From positions 234,786,350 through 234,850,349 of the forward strand of contig CM066321.1 in assembly GCA_033807775.1 (NCBI GenBank): a stretch of DNA of 64,000 bases, given 5' to 3'. Source of the stretch: Saussurea involucrata. Lineage: Eukaryota > Streptophyta > Magnoliopsida > Asterales > Asteraceae. The notes under the pieces are model-generated. The model ran no database searches, was not told the origin of the DNA, and was given only the letters and a program-made list of their open reading frames with translations. Both the position numbers and the translations under genes were made by a program. Every line of letters begins with the position of its first letter. Within the stretch, counting starts at the first letter, position 1. This document shows, piece after piece, positions 22,201-33,637 of the stretch.

Positions 22201-24426
22201 TAGACCTGCGGAGTTAGATGTGTGGGTTGCACTGGGAGGGGGTGAGGGATGTGTGCCTTCTGCAACTTCGGCATCTTTTCTTGTTTCTTCCTCTGTTAAG
22301 CATCCAAGCATCACTTCATTATCAATCATTTCAACCTCTATCGCTATCCTTTGGCTTGGAGCTTCTTCCCTAGCTTCTGTTGAAGTTCCTTGCTCTGTGA
22401 CTAAGAAGTCGTACATTGGATGAGAGCCATATAATTGCATGACATGTGGATGATATAGACCTTTCCGGATTTGGTCAGCTTCTTCTTCATCAGAATCTAC
22501 CTCTGAGACCTCTATACCTTCCCTAGCTTTTTCTTTTCCTCCCATTCTTTCTAAAACCTCTGTAACCTCTTCTCTATTCCACTCAGCTTCTGAGGCCTGG
22601 TTTGGACTCCTTCTGTGGACGTCCAGTCCCTGTTGGATGAAGGGGTTTTGTAGAATGTTAGGGGTTTCAGATGGTTGATCTCTGGGGGTTTGATCATCTT
22701 CTTGTAGATTTGTGTCAATGCCAGAGATAGAGAAGTCTTGTTCTTCTGTGGTGTGGTGGTCAAGTGGTGGTGCATTCCACCCAGCTGTATTTAGGGTGTT
22801 AGCAAAGTCAGGGTGTTGAAGAAAACCGTTTAAGTTTCCTTGATGAGCGAATCGATCTGGGGATTGATAAGGTGATTGATATCCCTCTTCTGCAACTTCT
22901 TCTTCTGCAGTTTCTTCGACCCGGGTTTCTGCGACCTCTTCTTCTGCATTTCCTTCTTCTGCAGTTTCCTCTTCTGCGATGGTAACCAATTTATCAAGCT
23001 TCTTCTTGGTCTTCCTCCTCTGTGGTTTTGGTGCCCCTTCCTCTGTGGTTTTCGATTTTCTTTTCTTCTTCTGTTTTGGAGAAGAGGGAGGAGCAGAGGA
23101 GCCAACTTCTGTGGCACGAGGAGGTGAAGGTTGATCTTCTGCAATGTTTGTAGAGGTGCCTTCTGCAGTTTTCGTCTTCTTTGTTTTTGGGGTAGAGGCA
23201 GAGGCTTTAGAAGAAGATCTCTTTCCCATGAGCTCGTCACGTTTGGCCATAAAACTTCGTTGGATTTCCAAATGTTTTGCCAGTTTCTTCTTCTTCGATT
23301 TTGCAGAGAGGGGTTCTACAACTATTGTTCCTAAGGGGACACCTAAACGCGGGGGTGTCACAGGGATCGGTTCTGGAGTCCTGTGATCGCGTATATACTC
23401 TTGCTTAAGGGTTTTGTTCGTGGCATATTTCAGAAGCCTTTTTGAAAGAGGTCTGCAGTGGTTGTAGCCTTCTGCATGATCGGTGGGGATGTTCTTGTTC
23501 ATCGGGAACTGTTTGGGAATTGGTCCTTCCATTGGCCATTTCTGCATCATTAGCAGAGGTTCGAACAGAACACCCAAGATTCTTTGGAATTGCAGAGGCG
23601 GTAGATATGTGGGATCAGTCTCTTTAGCCTTTAGGGTGTTGTTCTTTCTGTCGATTGTATTGATGATCTCCTGCAGCATGATGGTCGAGTAATCGAGTGG
23701 GAGATCGTAGTAGACCCCATACATGATGGTTATGATCTGATGCGAGCTTTGATCAATGCTGCCTATCTTCCCTGTCAGGCATCTGTTGAGGATCGAAAAC
23801 AAGGTGTTCCACAGAGGTGGTAGTCTGCCTCTGCGGAAGTCATTTCTCTTCCTCAGGTGGGTGTTGTACCCAAGCATTTCTACAAAACGACAGAGCTCGT
23901 CGTCTGTAGGTTGTTCTGCATATGTTTTCAATCCCAGAAGACCTCTTGGTGGTAGATTGAACTCCAGAGAGAACATTGTTCTATTAAATTTGAGTTCCAG
24001 ATGCTCTGAGTTATCCGGCTTTGAGATGTATCCTTTGATCAGAGAATCATCTTTATCATATCTGCAGCTCTGCCAAAATTGGTTCAAATACCTAACAGGT
24101 ATTTTCTTTGGGGTTATTGAAAGTAGAGGGAAGAGTATATGATTTTCCATTATGTGCAGAAGAATGGCATGGACTTCGCCGAAAGCAGTGGGTGAGGGGA
24201 CCAAATAGCAATTGTTGGATTTGATTGGCAGTATCTTTTCGAAATGATCCTTTGCTATAAAGTTTTGAAGATGTGTGGTCGGAGCAAAGTCTGTTGTGTC
24301 GCCGGAATCTTCTTGTTCAATATTTTTTGCGAGATGGGGGTTTTCTGAATGTTCAGAATGAGCAGGTGAGTGTTCTGGTAAGTTCACCGGAGAGTGTGCA
24401 GGGGAGATAGCTTGAGAAGATGAAGC
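19262..24426 (-). pseudogene. Element 5 post-pol ORF3, interrupted by a few stops
   Basis: Start MASSSQAISPAHSPVN at 24426. The first open part runs about 1,060 residues to a TAA at 21246-21244. The same frame continues to 20440, with further breaks before a last open stretch (20056-19262). The N-terminal domain (about residues 60-330) has LNQFWQSCRY, LPPRGLLGL, EMLGYNTH, PPLWNTLFSILNRCL, SIDQSSHQ and LDYSTIM, clearly the same family as ORF3 of the other copia elements. The middle is Pro/Ser/Thr/Glu-rich, with Lys-rich nuclear-signal-like KKKRKSK, then a coiled coil (SVNQIMKELQSSFTSF.. to VKSAITEMK). The C-terminal domain has YDLPELLQWTKDN and FGLVFQNPQGEVKLF. No membrane span is evident, so an envelope function is not supported. 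Function unknown. Confidence 0.75.
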
Positions 24427-24523
24427 CATTTGGTAAGAAGAATAGGATTCTTGCAAGCGTTTGCAGGGTTTCGCCGGAAAAGAATGAGAGTTTGTAAAGG
24501 TTTTATGAGAAGGTAAGCTTGGG

Positions 24524-24530
24524 TTTTATA
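24524..24530 (-). promoter_or_regulatory. TATA box upstream of element 5 ORF3
   Basis: The minus strand reads CATATAAAACCC, about 100 bp before the ORF3 start at 24426. No leader intron is needed here. It matches the position of the TATA boxes before ORF3 in elements 1, 2 and AB. Confidence 0.45.
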
Positions 24531-25850
24531 TGAGTGTAAAATGGTAGAATTTGAAAGAGTAAAAATATATGGCAGTGGATAAATATTTGGAATCCGTACT
24601 CGAGTTAGAACGGCGGGTTCAACTTTCCATAGAAAAACGTTCCATGTACGCCCAATGAAAAAGAGACACGTAGGCCATGTCAGAGGATGACAGGACGTCG
24701 TGCGCAGCCCATTAATGCTAGGCGCATGGGGTTGTTCTTAGTCATATGAAATTCACTCTCAGTAAAAGTAACCGTTATTTTTACAGAAATGCCCAAGTTG
24801 CATATTGACAGAACCTCTGTGGTTTACAGAAGCTTCTGTAATTTTGAAAAACTTGATGTTCATTGCCTCATATATCTCATTGTTATCATGACTCTGTAGG
24901 TTCTTCTTTAACCAAAACATTTGTAAAGGCATTGGAGAGGATTAATAGGATTTTAGTGAAGAAATTTCGTTCAGAGGTTTTGAGGCTCTGTAGGAACTTG
25001 CAGAAGCTCTGTCAGGGCCAGCAGAAGCTCTATGAAAGAAAATTTCTTATAACTAAAAATCTATCAACGATTTTGATCATCCAAGTTTTGATTTGTACTC
25101 AGAAACGTTTTTCGGACATATTTGAAAGTTGGTGTCCGAAAAAACTGTTATGGAAAAAGTTTTGTTCGTGAAGGTCATGGTGTGTGTATTCGGTTTCCGA
25201 GATAACATTCCAAAAGATCGATAGAGGTTAAATTTGCGATCACATAGTATATTTCTTGCAGAGCCTCTGTTGAGCTCAGTAGAGGCTCTATGACCTCAAA
25301 TTTCTCATAACTTGAATTTTATGACACTTTTTGATCTTTTAATTTTTGGCATGTTATTCATAGTATATTTAGGACATATTTGACAATTTGTGTCCCAGAA
25401 AACTGTTTTCAAAAACCTTTTGTACGAGAGACATACCTTGTTGGTTCTTCTTTTCTCGGCAGTGATGTCTGACTTCTGTCGATATAGATTCATTGACACT
25501 CTTCTTTGGCTCCCCCTTGAAAGATTAACCTCTGTAGATTATTTCAAGGTCCCTTTTGCTCCCCCTTGATCTAATCACCTCTGTAGATCAAGTAATTTCC
25601 TTTTGCTCCCCCTTGACCTATGCTTGGATCAAAACAATGATAAGTTTTGCATAGAACATAGGTCATGTTTTTACAGAGGTTCTGTGGGGGTCGTCAGAGG
25701 TTCTGAGCAGACCCACAGAAGCTATGTGATATCAAGAACTATTTAAGATTGAGAATTTACATACAGAAAGAAATCAATCAAAGCATTTAAATAAAGTAGT
25801 AGAAATATATACTTATTCACAGAAGATAAAGCTATACTTACAGAGGATTT
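24531..25850 (-). other. Element 5 spacer between pol and ORF3, with PPT-like repeats
   Basis: Non-coding. It contains many ACAGAGG/CTCTGT words and three copies of a PPT-like purine run (plus reading GCTCCCCCTTGA) at about 25509-25615. A CACGTA motif lies near 24666. Confidence 0.5.
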
Positions 25851-28800
25851 TCACGTCATATTAATCATTCCTAACTTACCCACCAAGAAATTGAATCTTT
25901 TCTCGTCTAATGCTTTGGTGAATAAGTCCGCGAGTTGATATTATGTGGGCACGAAATGCATCTCGATTGTACCGTGTTCAACATGATGTTTCAAGAAGTG
26001 GTACCTTATATCGATATGCTTGGTTTTGGAATGTTGCACATGATTGGCAGAGATGGCAATGGCACTTTTGGAATCACAGAAGATGGGTATTTTGAATAGA
26101 ATGTGGCCGTAGTCTTTTAGCTGAGTCTTCATCCACAGAACCTGAGAACAACAGCTAGCAGCAGCAACATATTCAGCTTCTGCCGTAGATGTTGATACAC
26201 AGTTCTGCTTTTTGGAGGTCCAACTGACTAGCTTACCACCTAGGAATTGACAACTCCCAGAGGTACTCTTTCTGTCGAGCATGCATCCTCCATAGTCTGA
26301 ATCTGTATAAGCTTTAAGACAAAAGCCAGAGTTCTATGGATACCAGAGACCAAGATTTTTGGTCCCCTTTAGGTATCTAAAGATTCTCTTAACAGCATCA
26401 TAATGTGATTTTTTAGGATTAGCTTGATAACGTGCACAAAGACATGTGGCATGCATAATGTCAGGTCTGCTTGCAGTTAAGTATAACAGAGATCCAATCA
26501 TGCCTCTGTAGAGAGTGCATTCTACAGAGATGCCATCTGGATCTAAGGATAACGTATTTCCAGTGGCCATTGGAGTTTTTATTGCAGAGGTATCAGAAAG
26601 GCTATATTTGCAAAGAATGTCAGAGACATATTTGGCCTGATTTATAAAAATTCCTTCTGATGATTGTTTGACTCGGAGTCCGAGGAAGAATGTTAATTCT
26701 CCCATCATACTCATTTCAAACTCACTCTGCATGAGTTTTTCAAAACTTTTGCACTCCTCTGGATTAGTAGACCCAAAAATTATGTCGTCCACATAGATTT
26801 GTACAAGCATTATTTCACTGTTTTTACGTTTATAGAATAAGGTAGTATCTGTTGTACCTCTGTCGTAGCCATTGACTAGAAGAAAAGTAGAAAGTCGTTC
26901 GTACCATGCTCTTGGAGCCTGTTTCAGTCCGTACAGAGCCTTTTCAAGGTAGTATACATGCCTTGGGAACTTTGAGCTTTCAAACCCTGGTGGCTGATTT
27001 ACGTAAACCTCTTCTTGGATTTCACCGTTGAGAAAAGCTGATTTTATGTCCATCTGATAAACTTTAAATCCTCTGTGGGACAGGGGCAAAAGTCTCATCG
27101 TAGTCTATGCCTTCTTCTTGTCTATATCCCTTGGCCACTAATCGTGCTTTGTTTCTGATGACCACTCCATCTTCATCCTTCTTATTTTTGTAGACCCACT
27201 TAGTCCCAATGGCCTGTTTCCCTCGTCGCAGAGGTACTAAAGTCCATACTCTGTTACGCTCAAACTGCAGAAGCTCTTCTTGCATGGCGTCTACCCAGTT
27301 TGGGTCATCTAGGGCTTCAGAAATCTTCTTTGGTTCTATCACACTAATAAAATTTGTAAAGAAACAAAAATTAGCAGTGGCAGACCTGGTTTTTATCGTG
27401 TCAGAAGGTTCGCCGATTATTTGGCTTGGAGGATGGCTTTTTGTCCATTTAGTTGTGCGTGGAAGGTGGTCACCAATGTCATCGAATCTTTCTTCAGAGG
27501 CTTCTTGTTGTTGTTCTTCTTCTTGTATAGCCTCTGTAGTAGTGCGTGCCTTTGTAGTTGATCCTACAGCTTGTGGAATGATTGGTATGAGAGGTGGTGG
27601 AGTTTGTTCCTCTGAGGACGTATAGACTTGGTCCTCTATATCCTCTGTAATTGGTTCCTCTGTGGATTGTGAAGTTTGATTTTCAGCAGCTTCTGTGGTC
27701 GTTTTCCTTGTTGTTTCATCTTCTGCGATCTCTACCTCGGCATTTGCATCTGTAGTATTTACAGAAGAAGATGAAGCATTATTTGGTCCAATTAGAGTCA
27801 TACCTGTTGGATTTTGACCGATGGAAGATGGTTCTTCAGAAGCTCTGATGGTTCCAACAGAGGGATCAATGTCATCGTGGAACATCTCTAAAAATAGAAG
27901 ATTTAAGTCTTCTTTTGCTTGTGAGATGCCAGAGGATTCCCCTTTAAGTCCGAGTTCTGAACTGATTTGTTCAGAAGTCTTCTGGAATGAATCATCAAAA
28001 GAAACATTGATGCTTTCTACAATTTTGCGAGACCTTGTAAGGAATGCTCTGTAGGCTTTGGAAGTGGCAGAGTATCCAATGAATTTGCCTTCGTCAGCTT
28101 TTACCTCAAACTTTCCTCTGGAATCTCTGTCGTTTAAAACAAAGCATTTACATCCGAACACTTGGAAAAATTTGATGTTTGGCCGCCTTTTGTTGATTAA
28201 TTCGTAAGGAGTCTTGCGGTGTCTTTTCACAATGGTTGAACGATTCTGTGTATAACAAGCAGTAGAAATTGCTTCTGCCCAAAAGTTCATCGGTAATCCG
28301 CATGCTGATAGCATAGCTCTTGCGGCCTCCACAAGCGTTCGATTCTTTCTTTCGACTACGCCGTTCTGCTGTGGAGTACGTGCGGCAGAGAAGTTCTATG
28401 ATATTCCTTCTGTAGAAAGATAGGCTTCAATGACAGAGTTTTTAAATTCTGTGCCATTGTCACTTCTTAACTTCTGTATTCTGCATTCATAAAGAACTTG
28501 GATTCTTTTCATTAGATTTATCAAGATGATTGGAACATCTGATTTCTTTCGAACAAATTCAACCCATGTGAAACGCGAATACTCATCAATTAAGACAAGT
28601 ATGTATTTCTTGCCACCTAGGCTCTGTATGGCAATGGGACCGCAGAGGTCAACATGAAGCATGTACAGAGGTCTAGTGCAAGACACATCTGTTTTGCCTC
28701 TGTGGGAAGCTCTTCTGAGTTTTCCCATTTCACAGGCAGAACACAAGTGATCTTTATTAAATTTAACATTAGGCAACCCTTTAACTAGATCAAGTTTGAC

Positions 28801-29262
28801 CAGTTTATCCAAGGTGTGAAAGTTCAAGTGACAGAACCTGTTATGCCATAACCAGGCTTCCTCACTTTTGCAGGCTACAAGGCAAACTTTGTCCTTGTTC
28901 TTGGAACTGAAATTCATTTGATACAGATCACCTCTTCTTTCGGCTCGCAGAAGTTCCATTCCTGTGTCTTCACTTTGCAGAGAGCAGAAAGTTCTTTTGA
29001 ATAAGACATCAAATCCTGTATCACAGAGTTGACTTACACTGAGTAGGTTGTGTTTAAGGCCATTCACATATGCAACTTTGTATACAGAGACGTTTTCTTT
29101 CTGTATGATTCCATAGCCTTTGATGTGTCCCTTCTTGTTGTCTCCAAAAGTTACAGATCCACCATCGTGTGTTTCTTTGTACGTGGATAGTAAACTTATG
29201 TCGCCAGTCATGTGCCTTGAGCATCCGGAGTCAAGATACCAAATTGGCACAAACTGCTTCTG
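25851..29262 (-). pseudogene. pol: Element 5 pol (protease to RNase H), interrupted
   Basis: The protease has WYLDSGCSRHMTG. The zinc domain has WHNRFCHLNF then CSACEMGK. The integrase core has MLHVDLCGP, LRSDNGTEF and NGVVERKNRT (DDE). RT has KARLVAKGYRQEEGIDY, VYQMDIKSAFLNG and YVDDIIFGSTNP. RNase H has STAEAEYVAAASCCSQ and FCDSKSAIAIS. Defects seen: a TAG next to NFSAARTPQQNG near 28396; a deletion with frame change after ETFAPV near 27080 that removes about 15 residues of RT; a TAG near 26334; a TAA near 25941 before YQLADLFTK. The protein would end LGMINMT with TGA at 25853-25851. pol is in a different frame from gag. Confidence 0.92.
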
Positions 29263-29273
29263 TAAAATAATCA
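29260..29273 (-). promoter_or_regulatory. Element 5 gag-pol junction: TGA plus splice-acceptor-like tract
   Basis: gag ends WVPKSL with TGA (29273-29271), followed 11 nt later by TTATTTTACAG, a good plant 3' splice site, with pol in another frame just after it. Confidence 0.55.
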
Positions 29274-31705
29274 CAAAGACTTAGGTACCCATATCCACAT
29301 GGGTCCAATATTGTTAGAATTTTTCAAGTTTGCCTTAGCATTCTTGAAATACATTTTATCTTTTGTAGAAGAATCAGATTGTTTCTTTCTAGGTTCTGAC
29401 TTTGGAGTTTGAATTTTAGTGGAAAGAAAGCAATCTGGACTTGAAAAGTGATTATTCAATTTGAACATAAGATCAAAGCAATGACAGTATTGAATATGAG
29501 ACGTGATTTGCTTGAACTTTTCATTGAATTTATTGAACTGAGCCACAGAGGCGTTACATTCTCTTAACATTAGATTTCCTATTACAAGAAGATCTATGAG
29601 TACTAGAATGTTGATTGCAAAAGCTTTGTTTAGTTCTTGCCTTCTGTGAGTCTCTTCTGTGGTGAACATCTTTCTTCACTGTCAGAGAGGAAAAAGATTT
29701 GTTAACTTTAGGCCATGTTCCCTTTTGTTGCCAAGTGGGATTTTCGTTAATTTGCCTTAAAGGTTTTGAAAATTTTGAACTTTTAGGATCTACAGAGGTC
29801 TTTTTTAACCTATCAAGCTCAGCAGAGGTTTTGACTTGTAAATACATGTTCAGAAAATCTGGGCAGATAGGTATCTCTGTGATTTTCTCTTTTGGAGAAA
29901 TAGTTCTGTTAAGAACTTCAGAGGAGAATTTAACATCCTCTGTGTCATAGTGAACTATCCATGACGTAACATCAGTTACTGAGTCGTCAGAAGATGAATC
30001 GTCCTCATATACAGAGGTTTCTTCCTCTGTAAAATAATTTTCATAGATGGCAGAGGTTTCTGATAAGATCTCTTCAGCGAGAATTTTATCTACAGAAGAT
30101 GTACAGAAGTTTTCTAAAACGTTTGTTTTCCATACTTCCACAATTTCCTTTTCAATTGTTTCTGTAAGTTTTTTTTCTGAAAAAGTGGGTGTAAACTCAG
30201 GAGCTTCTGCTGATAATTTCTTTTCAACATTTATCATACAGACAAAAGCAACCTGCGTTTGAGTCTCTGGTTTACCAAACTTAAAGATACCAATCTGATC
30301 TTGCGTTTTCAGATATTTCTTTGGTTTGATTCCTCTATTGACAGAGGTTGAAGATGATGAATCTGTGTTTTCAAACCACACATTGATCATCTTCGTATGT
30401 TTCCTTAAGTGAGGTTCCACAGAGATTTTAGCCCTTTTACTTACAGAGAGTAAGTTTGGAAAATCTGGTTTGTTTGTTTTTCCCAACACAAACAGAGAAG
30501 ACAGAGGTTTAATTCTTTTGCCTTCAACACCTAGGGTAATATCATCGTACCCTATACCTCGTCTTCCTATTTGTGAGTTTACTTTTTCATAAACCTTCTG
30601 TGCATCTTTATAGTTTTTGAGTAAAACTTCTCTTCTGAGTAGATCTTGCCAAAGTACCTCTCTCTCTCTTTGAAAGTATTCCTTGAGAGCTCTTATGTCA
30701 GTAGTTTCACTCCTGGAAACTGAAAGTTCTTTTGTTTTGATTTTTAACTCCGAGGATAATTCAGAAATTTGTTTTTTTAAAGGATCTAGATTTTTGTTCC
30801 AATTCTTTTCTATTCTCTCCTTTTCTTCAAAAATTTTGGTTTTTTCTTGAGTGAGAAGCCGTACTTCTCTCTCATTAAAGGTAAGTCTTTTCTGAATGCC
30901 TTCATTTAATTCTTTTAGTTCAATTAGTTCAATAAGTTTAAGTGAATCATTATCTACAGAACTAGTACAAGAGGTAGAGTTTGAAGTGGATACCTCAGTG
31001 TTAGTGCCGGAGTCGACTTCTGCCATGCCACAGAATAGGGCATTGGTTGTGTATTCTTCGTCAGAGGTAGAGTCTGACTCGAAGTCCTCTTTGTTCGCCT
31101 CAGAATGTCCTTTGTTCGCCATTAGGGATTTTGGTGCATAATACTCAGCCTTCTTTTTGTAAAAAGCCGAGTCCTTCTGTGGGCGATTTGATCTTCTTCT
31201 GCACTCATTAGCGAAATGGCCTGGCTTCCCGCAGTTGAAACAGCCTTGGGAAGTGTTTCCAGCACGATCGTCGGACTTTTGTCGGTCTCCACCTTTCTCC
31301 GATCGGCATTCATTTGCGTAATGACCAGGCATGCCATATTTGTTTATGAGAGAGTTGAAACTGTCGTACGTCGTTTGCAGAGATTCTGTTGCAGAGGCTC
31401 TGAATGCATGATATTCATTTATGTACTGTGCCCTTCGGTTCTTATGCCTTATCTTCATTTGACCATTCTTCTTTTGGCTTCGGTTTTTTATGTTCAGGGA
31501 TTTCAGGAGATTCAGCAGTAGCCGGTACTCGTGGTACTACTATCATGGGAACAGGAGGAAGGTTGTAAAGATATTGTACTAGATTTTTTTCAGTACCCTC
31601 AAAGAAATCGACCATTCTTATTTTCCATTGAGGATACTCATCTCGAAGGAGAGTAGGAGGCTTGGTGAGTGAACCATCAGTAAAGAAGTTATTTGTATTT
31701 GTCAT
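29271..31705 (-). pseudogene. gag: Element 5 gag, internally deleted
   Basis: Start MTNTNNFFTDGSLTKPP at 31705, homologous to the element 1 and 2 Gag start. After WSNEDKA near 31445 the frame changes and jumps to a remnant of the middle Gag domain (YINEYHAFRASATESLQ). It then jumps again directly into the second half of a zinc knuckle (GHYANEC), followed by a complete knuckle, CFNCGKPGHFANEC. Most of the UBN2-type core, some 150 residues in elements 1 and 2, is therefore missing. A long coiled coil and acidic region follow. The open frame ends at 29554, and the last part to WVPKSL (29669-29271) is in another frame. A Gag like this should not assemble, so the copy probably depended on others for movement. 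Confidence 0.85.
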
Positions 31706-31900
31706 TGTAAAGGTTCTGAAAAGATAGTATGATTTAAGAGTATGAGTCTGATGATCTAGAAAGTTTTCTGGGTTTAAACAGTTCCCAGAGTACACTTTAA
31801 TGGAGTTTTAACCTAGAAATGAGGAATAGGTTAAAAAGGAATGATGTCTATCACCAATCTTGTAACAAAGAGGATCACTTGATATTGAAAATCAAGGTAG

Positions 31901-31914
31901 GCTCTGATACCAAT
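31901..31914 (-). other. Element 5 primer-binding site
   Basis: Element strand TTGGTATCAGAGC, initiator tRNA-Met type, next to the 5' LTR. Confidence 0.9.
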
Positions 31915-32728
31915 TGTTGGTTCCCGTTTTGTTTTAAACAAGATTATCAGATCTATTAGTTCAAGTTTAAGTTTGATGCGGAAGCGTATTTGAAGAACTA
32001 ATAGATATGTTTGATAGATTTAGAACACAATATAAATAAACAGTGAACAGGAAATAATATCTCAAAGTTTACTGAATATATATATATCAAGAACAGATTT
32101 AAGAACAGTGAGTAAGCAAAGCTTTAAAACAGATATGACTCTCAAAGTATATAAGCTATATGTTCTTGATGTTTTTTTATCTTTTAATTCTCGATTAGGA
32201 AGAACTCAACATGAGTCTTCCTTATATACTACTCTAAGGGGACCATAAAGCATAAGCTACTATTTAGAACGGACGGTATGAATAGTTGAACGGATGGCAT
32301 GAACAGTTGGACGTGCTGTATTGCATTTAATGCAGCAGACGTCTATTATGTACTAAGCCCTATTGAATCCAATCAGAGTTTGACACGTTGAAGATGGACA
32401 GGGCATGCTATCATGCAAGTTGATGAACAGGTCCAGTAACAGTAGCAAGATATTATAAATATCTTTCAAGTCTTTAGAGAGGACCACAGAGGCTCTGTAA
32501 AGTTTTACAGAGGTTCTGCAGTCTGGTCCTTTGTAGAGCAGTCTCCACCGGATTCCGAGTCTTTGGTCTTCTTTGCGCGTATGACAGAGCTTCTGTAGGA
32601 CGCCTCTGTAGCTTCTTGACCTTGATCTCTCGGTAAGTTCGGCAGAGCCTCTGTAAGAGGCTTTCTTTACTTAGCCTATTTTTCACTACTTCGAAATACT
32701 TCTATGATTAGGAAGATTGAAGCTAACA
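31915..32728 (-). repeat. Element 5 5' LTR
   Basis: 814 bp; partner of 18203-19075. Confidence 0.95.
32222..32228 (-). promoter_or_regulatory. TATA box in element 5 5' LTR
   Basis: Element strand TAGTATATAAGGAAGA; also present at 18560-18566 in the 3' LTR. Confidence 0.55.
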
Positions 32729-32733
32729 CCGAG
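32729..32733. repeat. Target-site duplication of element 5, right
   Basis: CCGAG, same as 18198-18202. Confidence 0.95.
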
Positions 32734-33327
32734 TGAAACAAATAACACACTTACCGGGTGAGGGAACTTACCGGATGAAAAGTAAGTTACCGGATGTACT
32801 TACCGGGAACTTGTCCGGAAAGTATTGAGAATACCGATAAGTGGTGAATTACCCGGTAACAAGTGAAAGGATTGGAAACTTACCCGGTAACACGATGAAG
32901 GACCCGGTAACCACGGATGTGGTATCCGGTAACTACGGCTGTGGTTTCCAAGTCGATTGGAAATCGATTAGGGTTGCTTAAAATCGTTCCTGAAAGGTTA
33001 GGAACTCGAACAAACACAATAATAATAATACCCAAATCGAATTTGAAGCCAAATAACACGTTTTTTATAGAAAAGATTGGATTTTTGCAAGAACAGAGAC
33101 CAAAAACTTGAAACTTTGATTTTGCTTAAAAACCACTAAGATGATCGAATTAGATGATGAAAACTTGCAGATTCGTTTATAATGATGATGCTAACGGAAT
33201 GCAATAAATGAGAAGAAGCAATTTTCCCAGAATCAAAATATGGGTTTTAATGCCAAGAACATAGTCGAATGTTTCCAGAAAACTTACCAGAAATCAAGAA
33301 AATCGCTTTGAATCGATTCGTCCGTTT
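32734..33327 (-). other. AB leader, PBS-proximal part
   Basis: Continuation of 17784-18202. The left 200 bp is dense in TTACCGG-type repeats; the rest is AT-rich and non-coding up to the PBS. Confidence 0.6.
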
Positions 33328-33341
33328 GCTCTGATACCAAT
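33328..33341 (-). other. AB primer-binding site
   Basis: Plus reading GCTCTGATACCAAT; the element strand TTGGTATCAGAGC matches initiator tRNA-Met. It lies on the left side of the single AB LTR. Confidence 0.9.
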
Positions 33342-33623
33342 TGTGAGTTCTAGATTCGTGCAACAAAATAATAGAAATCAATAGATATGAAACAGATAAT
33401 ATGATTTCAACTGGTCATCCAATTCACTTTCAATATGCAGAGAGAATTACAATACGTTCAGGAAAGTGTAAATTGACAACTAGCTTAATTTTCTAAGCTA
33501 AAGAACATTATATACTATGGGCCCATGGCTACAAGCCCATGGCCCGTTTACAATTTAAAGGCTCAAATTAGACAATTAACATATTCTCCCTTGAACTTCT
33601 ATTCAACCAATTTGACCCTAACA
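33342..33623 (-). repeat. The single LTR of AB, flanked by PBS on one side and PPT on the other
   Basis: 282 bp, TGTGAGTTC to CCCTAACA in plus reading (TG..CA). A PBS complement abuts its left side and a PPT complement its right side. This is possible only if it closes one element and opens the next, or if the source was a one-LTR circle. It includes an inverted GGGCCCATGG/CCATGGCCC near 33520. Confidence 0.85.
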
Positions 33624-33637
33624 ATTTCCCCTTTGAA
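33624..33637 (-). other. AB polypurine tract
   Basis: Plus reading ATTTCCCCTTTGAA; the element strand purine run AAAGGGGAAAT abuts the LTR. Confidence 0.8.

Larger units (their letters stand above)
18203..32728 (-). mobile_element. Copia element 5 (SIRE/Maximus type, minus strand, 14,526 bp)
   Basis: LTRs of 873 bp (18203-19075, 3') and 814 bp (31915-32728, 5') start TGTTGGTTCCC and end GAAGCTAACA in plus reading. The PBS complement abuts the right LTR and the PPT complement the left one, fixing the minus orientation. The TSD is CCGAG. gag has internal deletions, pol has three stops and one deletion, and ORF3 has stops. By eye the LTRs differ at about 12 sites apart from an expanded TA repeat. 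The word ACAGAGG/CCTCTGT recurs throughout. Confidence 0.97.

Noticed and set aside
19262..24426. Host gene between two repeats
   Set aside because: It lies inside element 5 between pol and PPT, and its domain recurs in ORF3 of the other elements.
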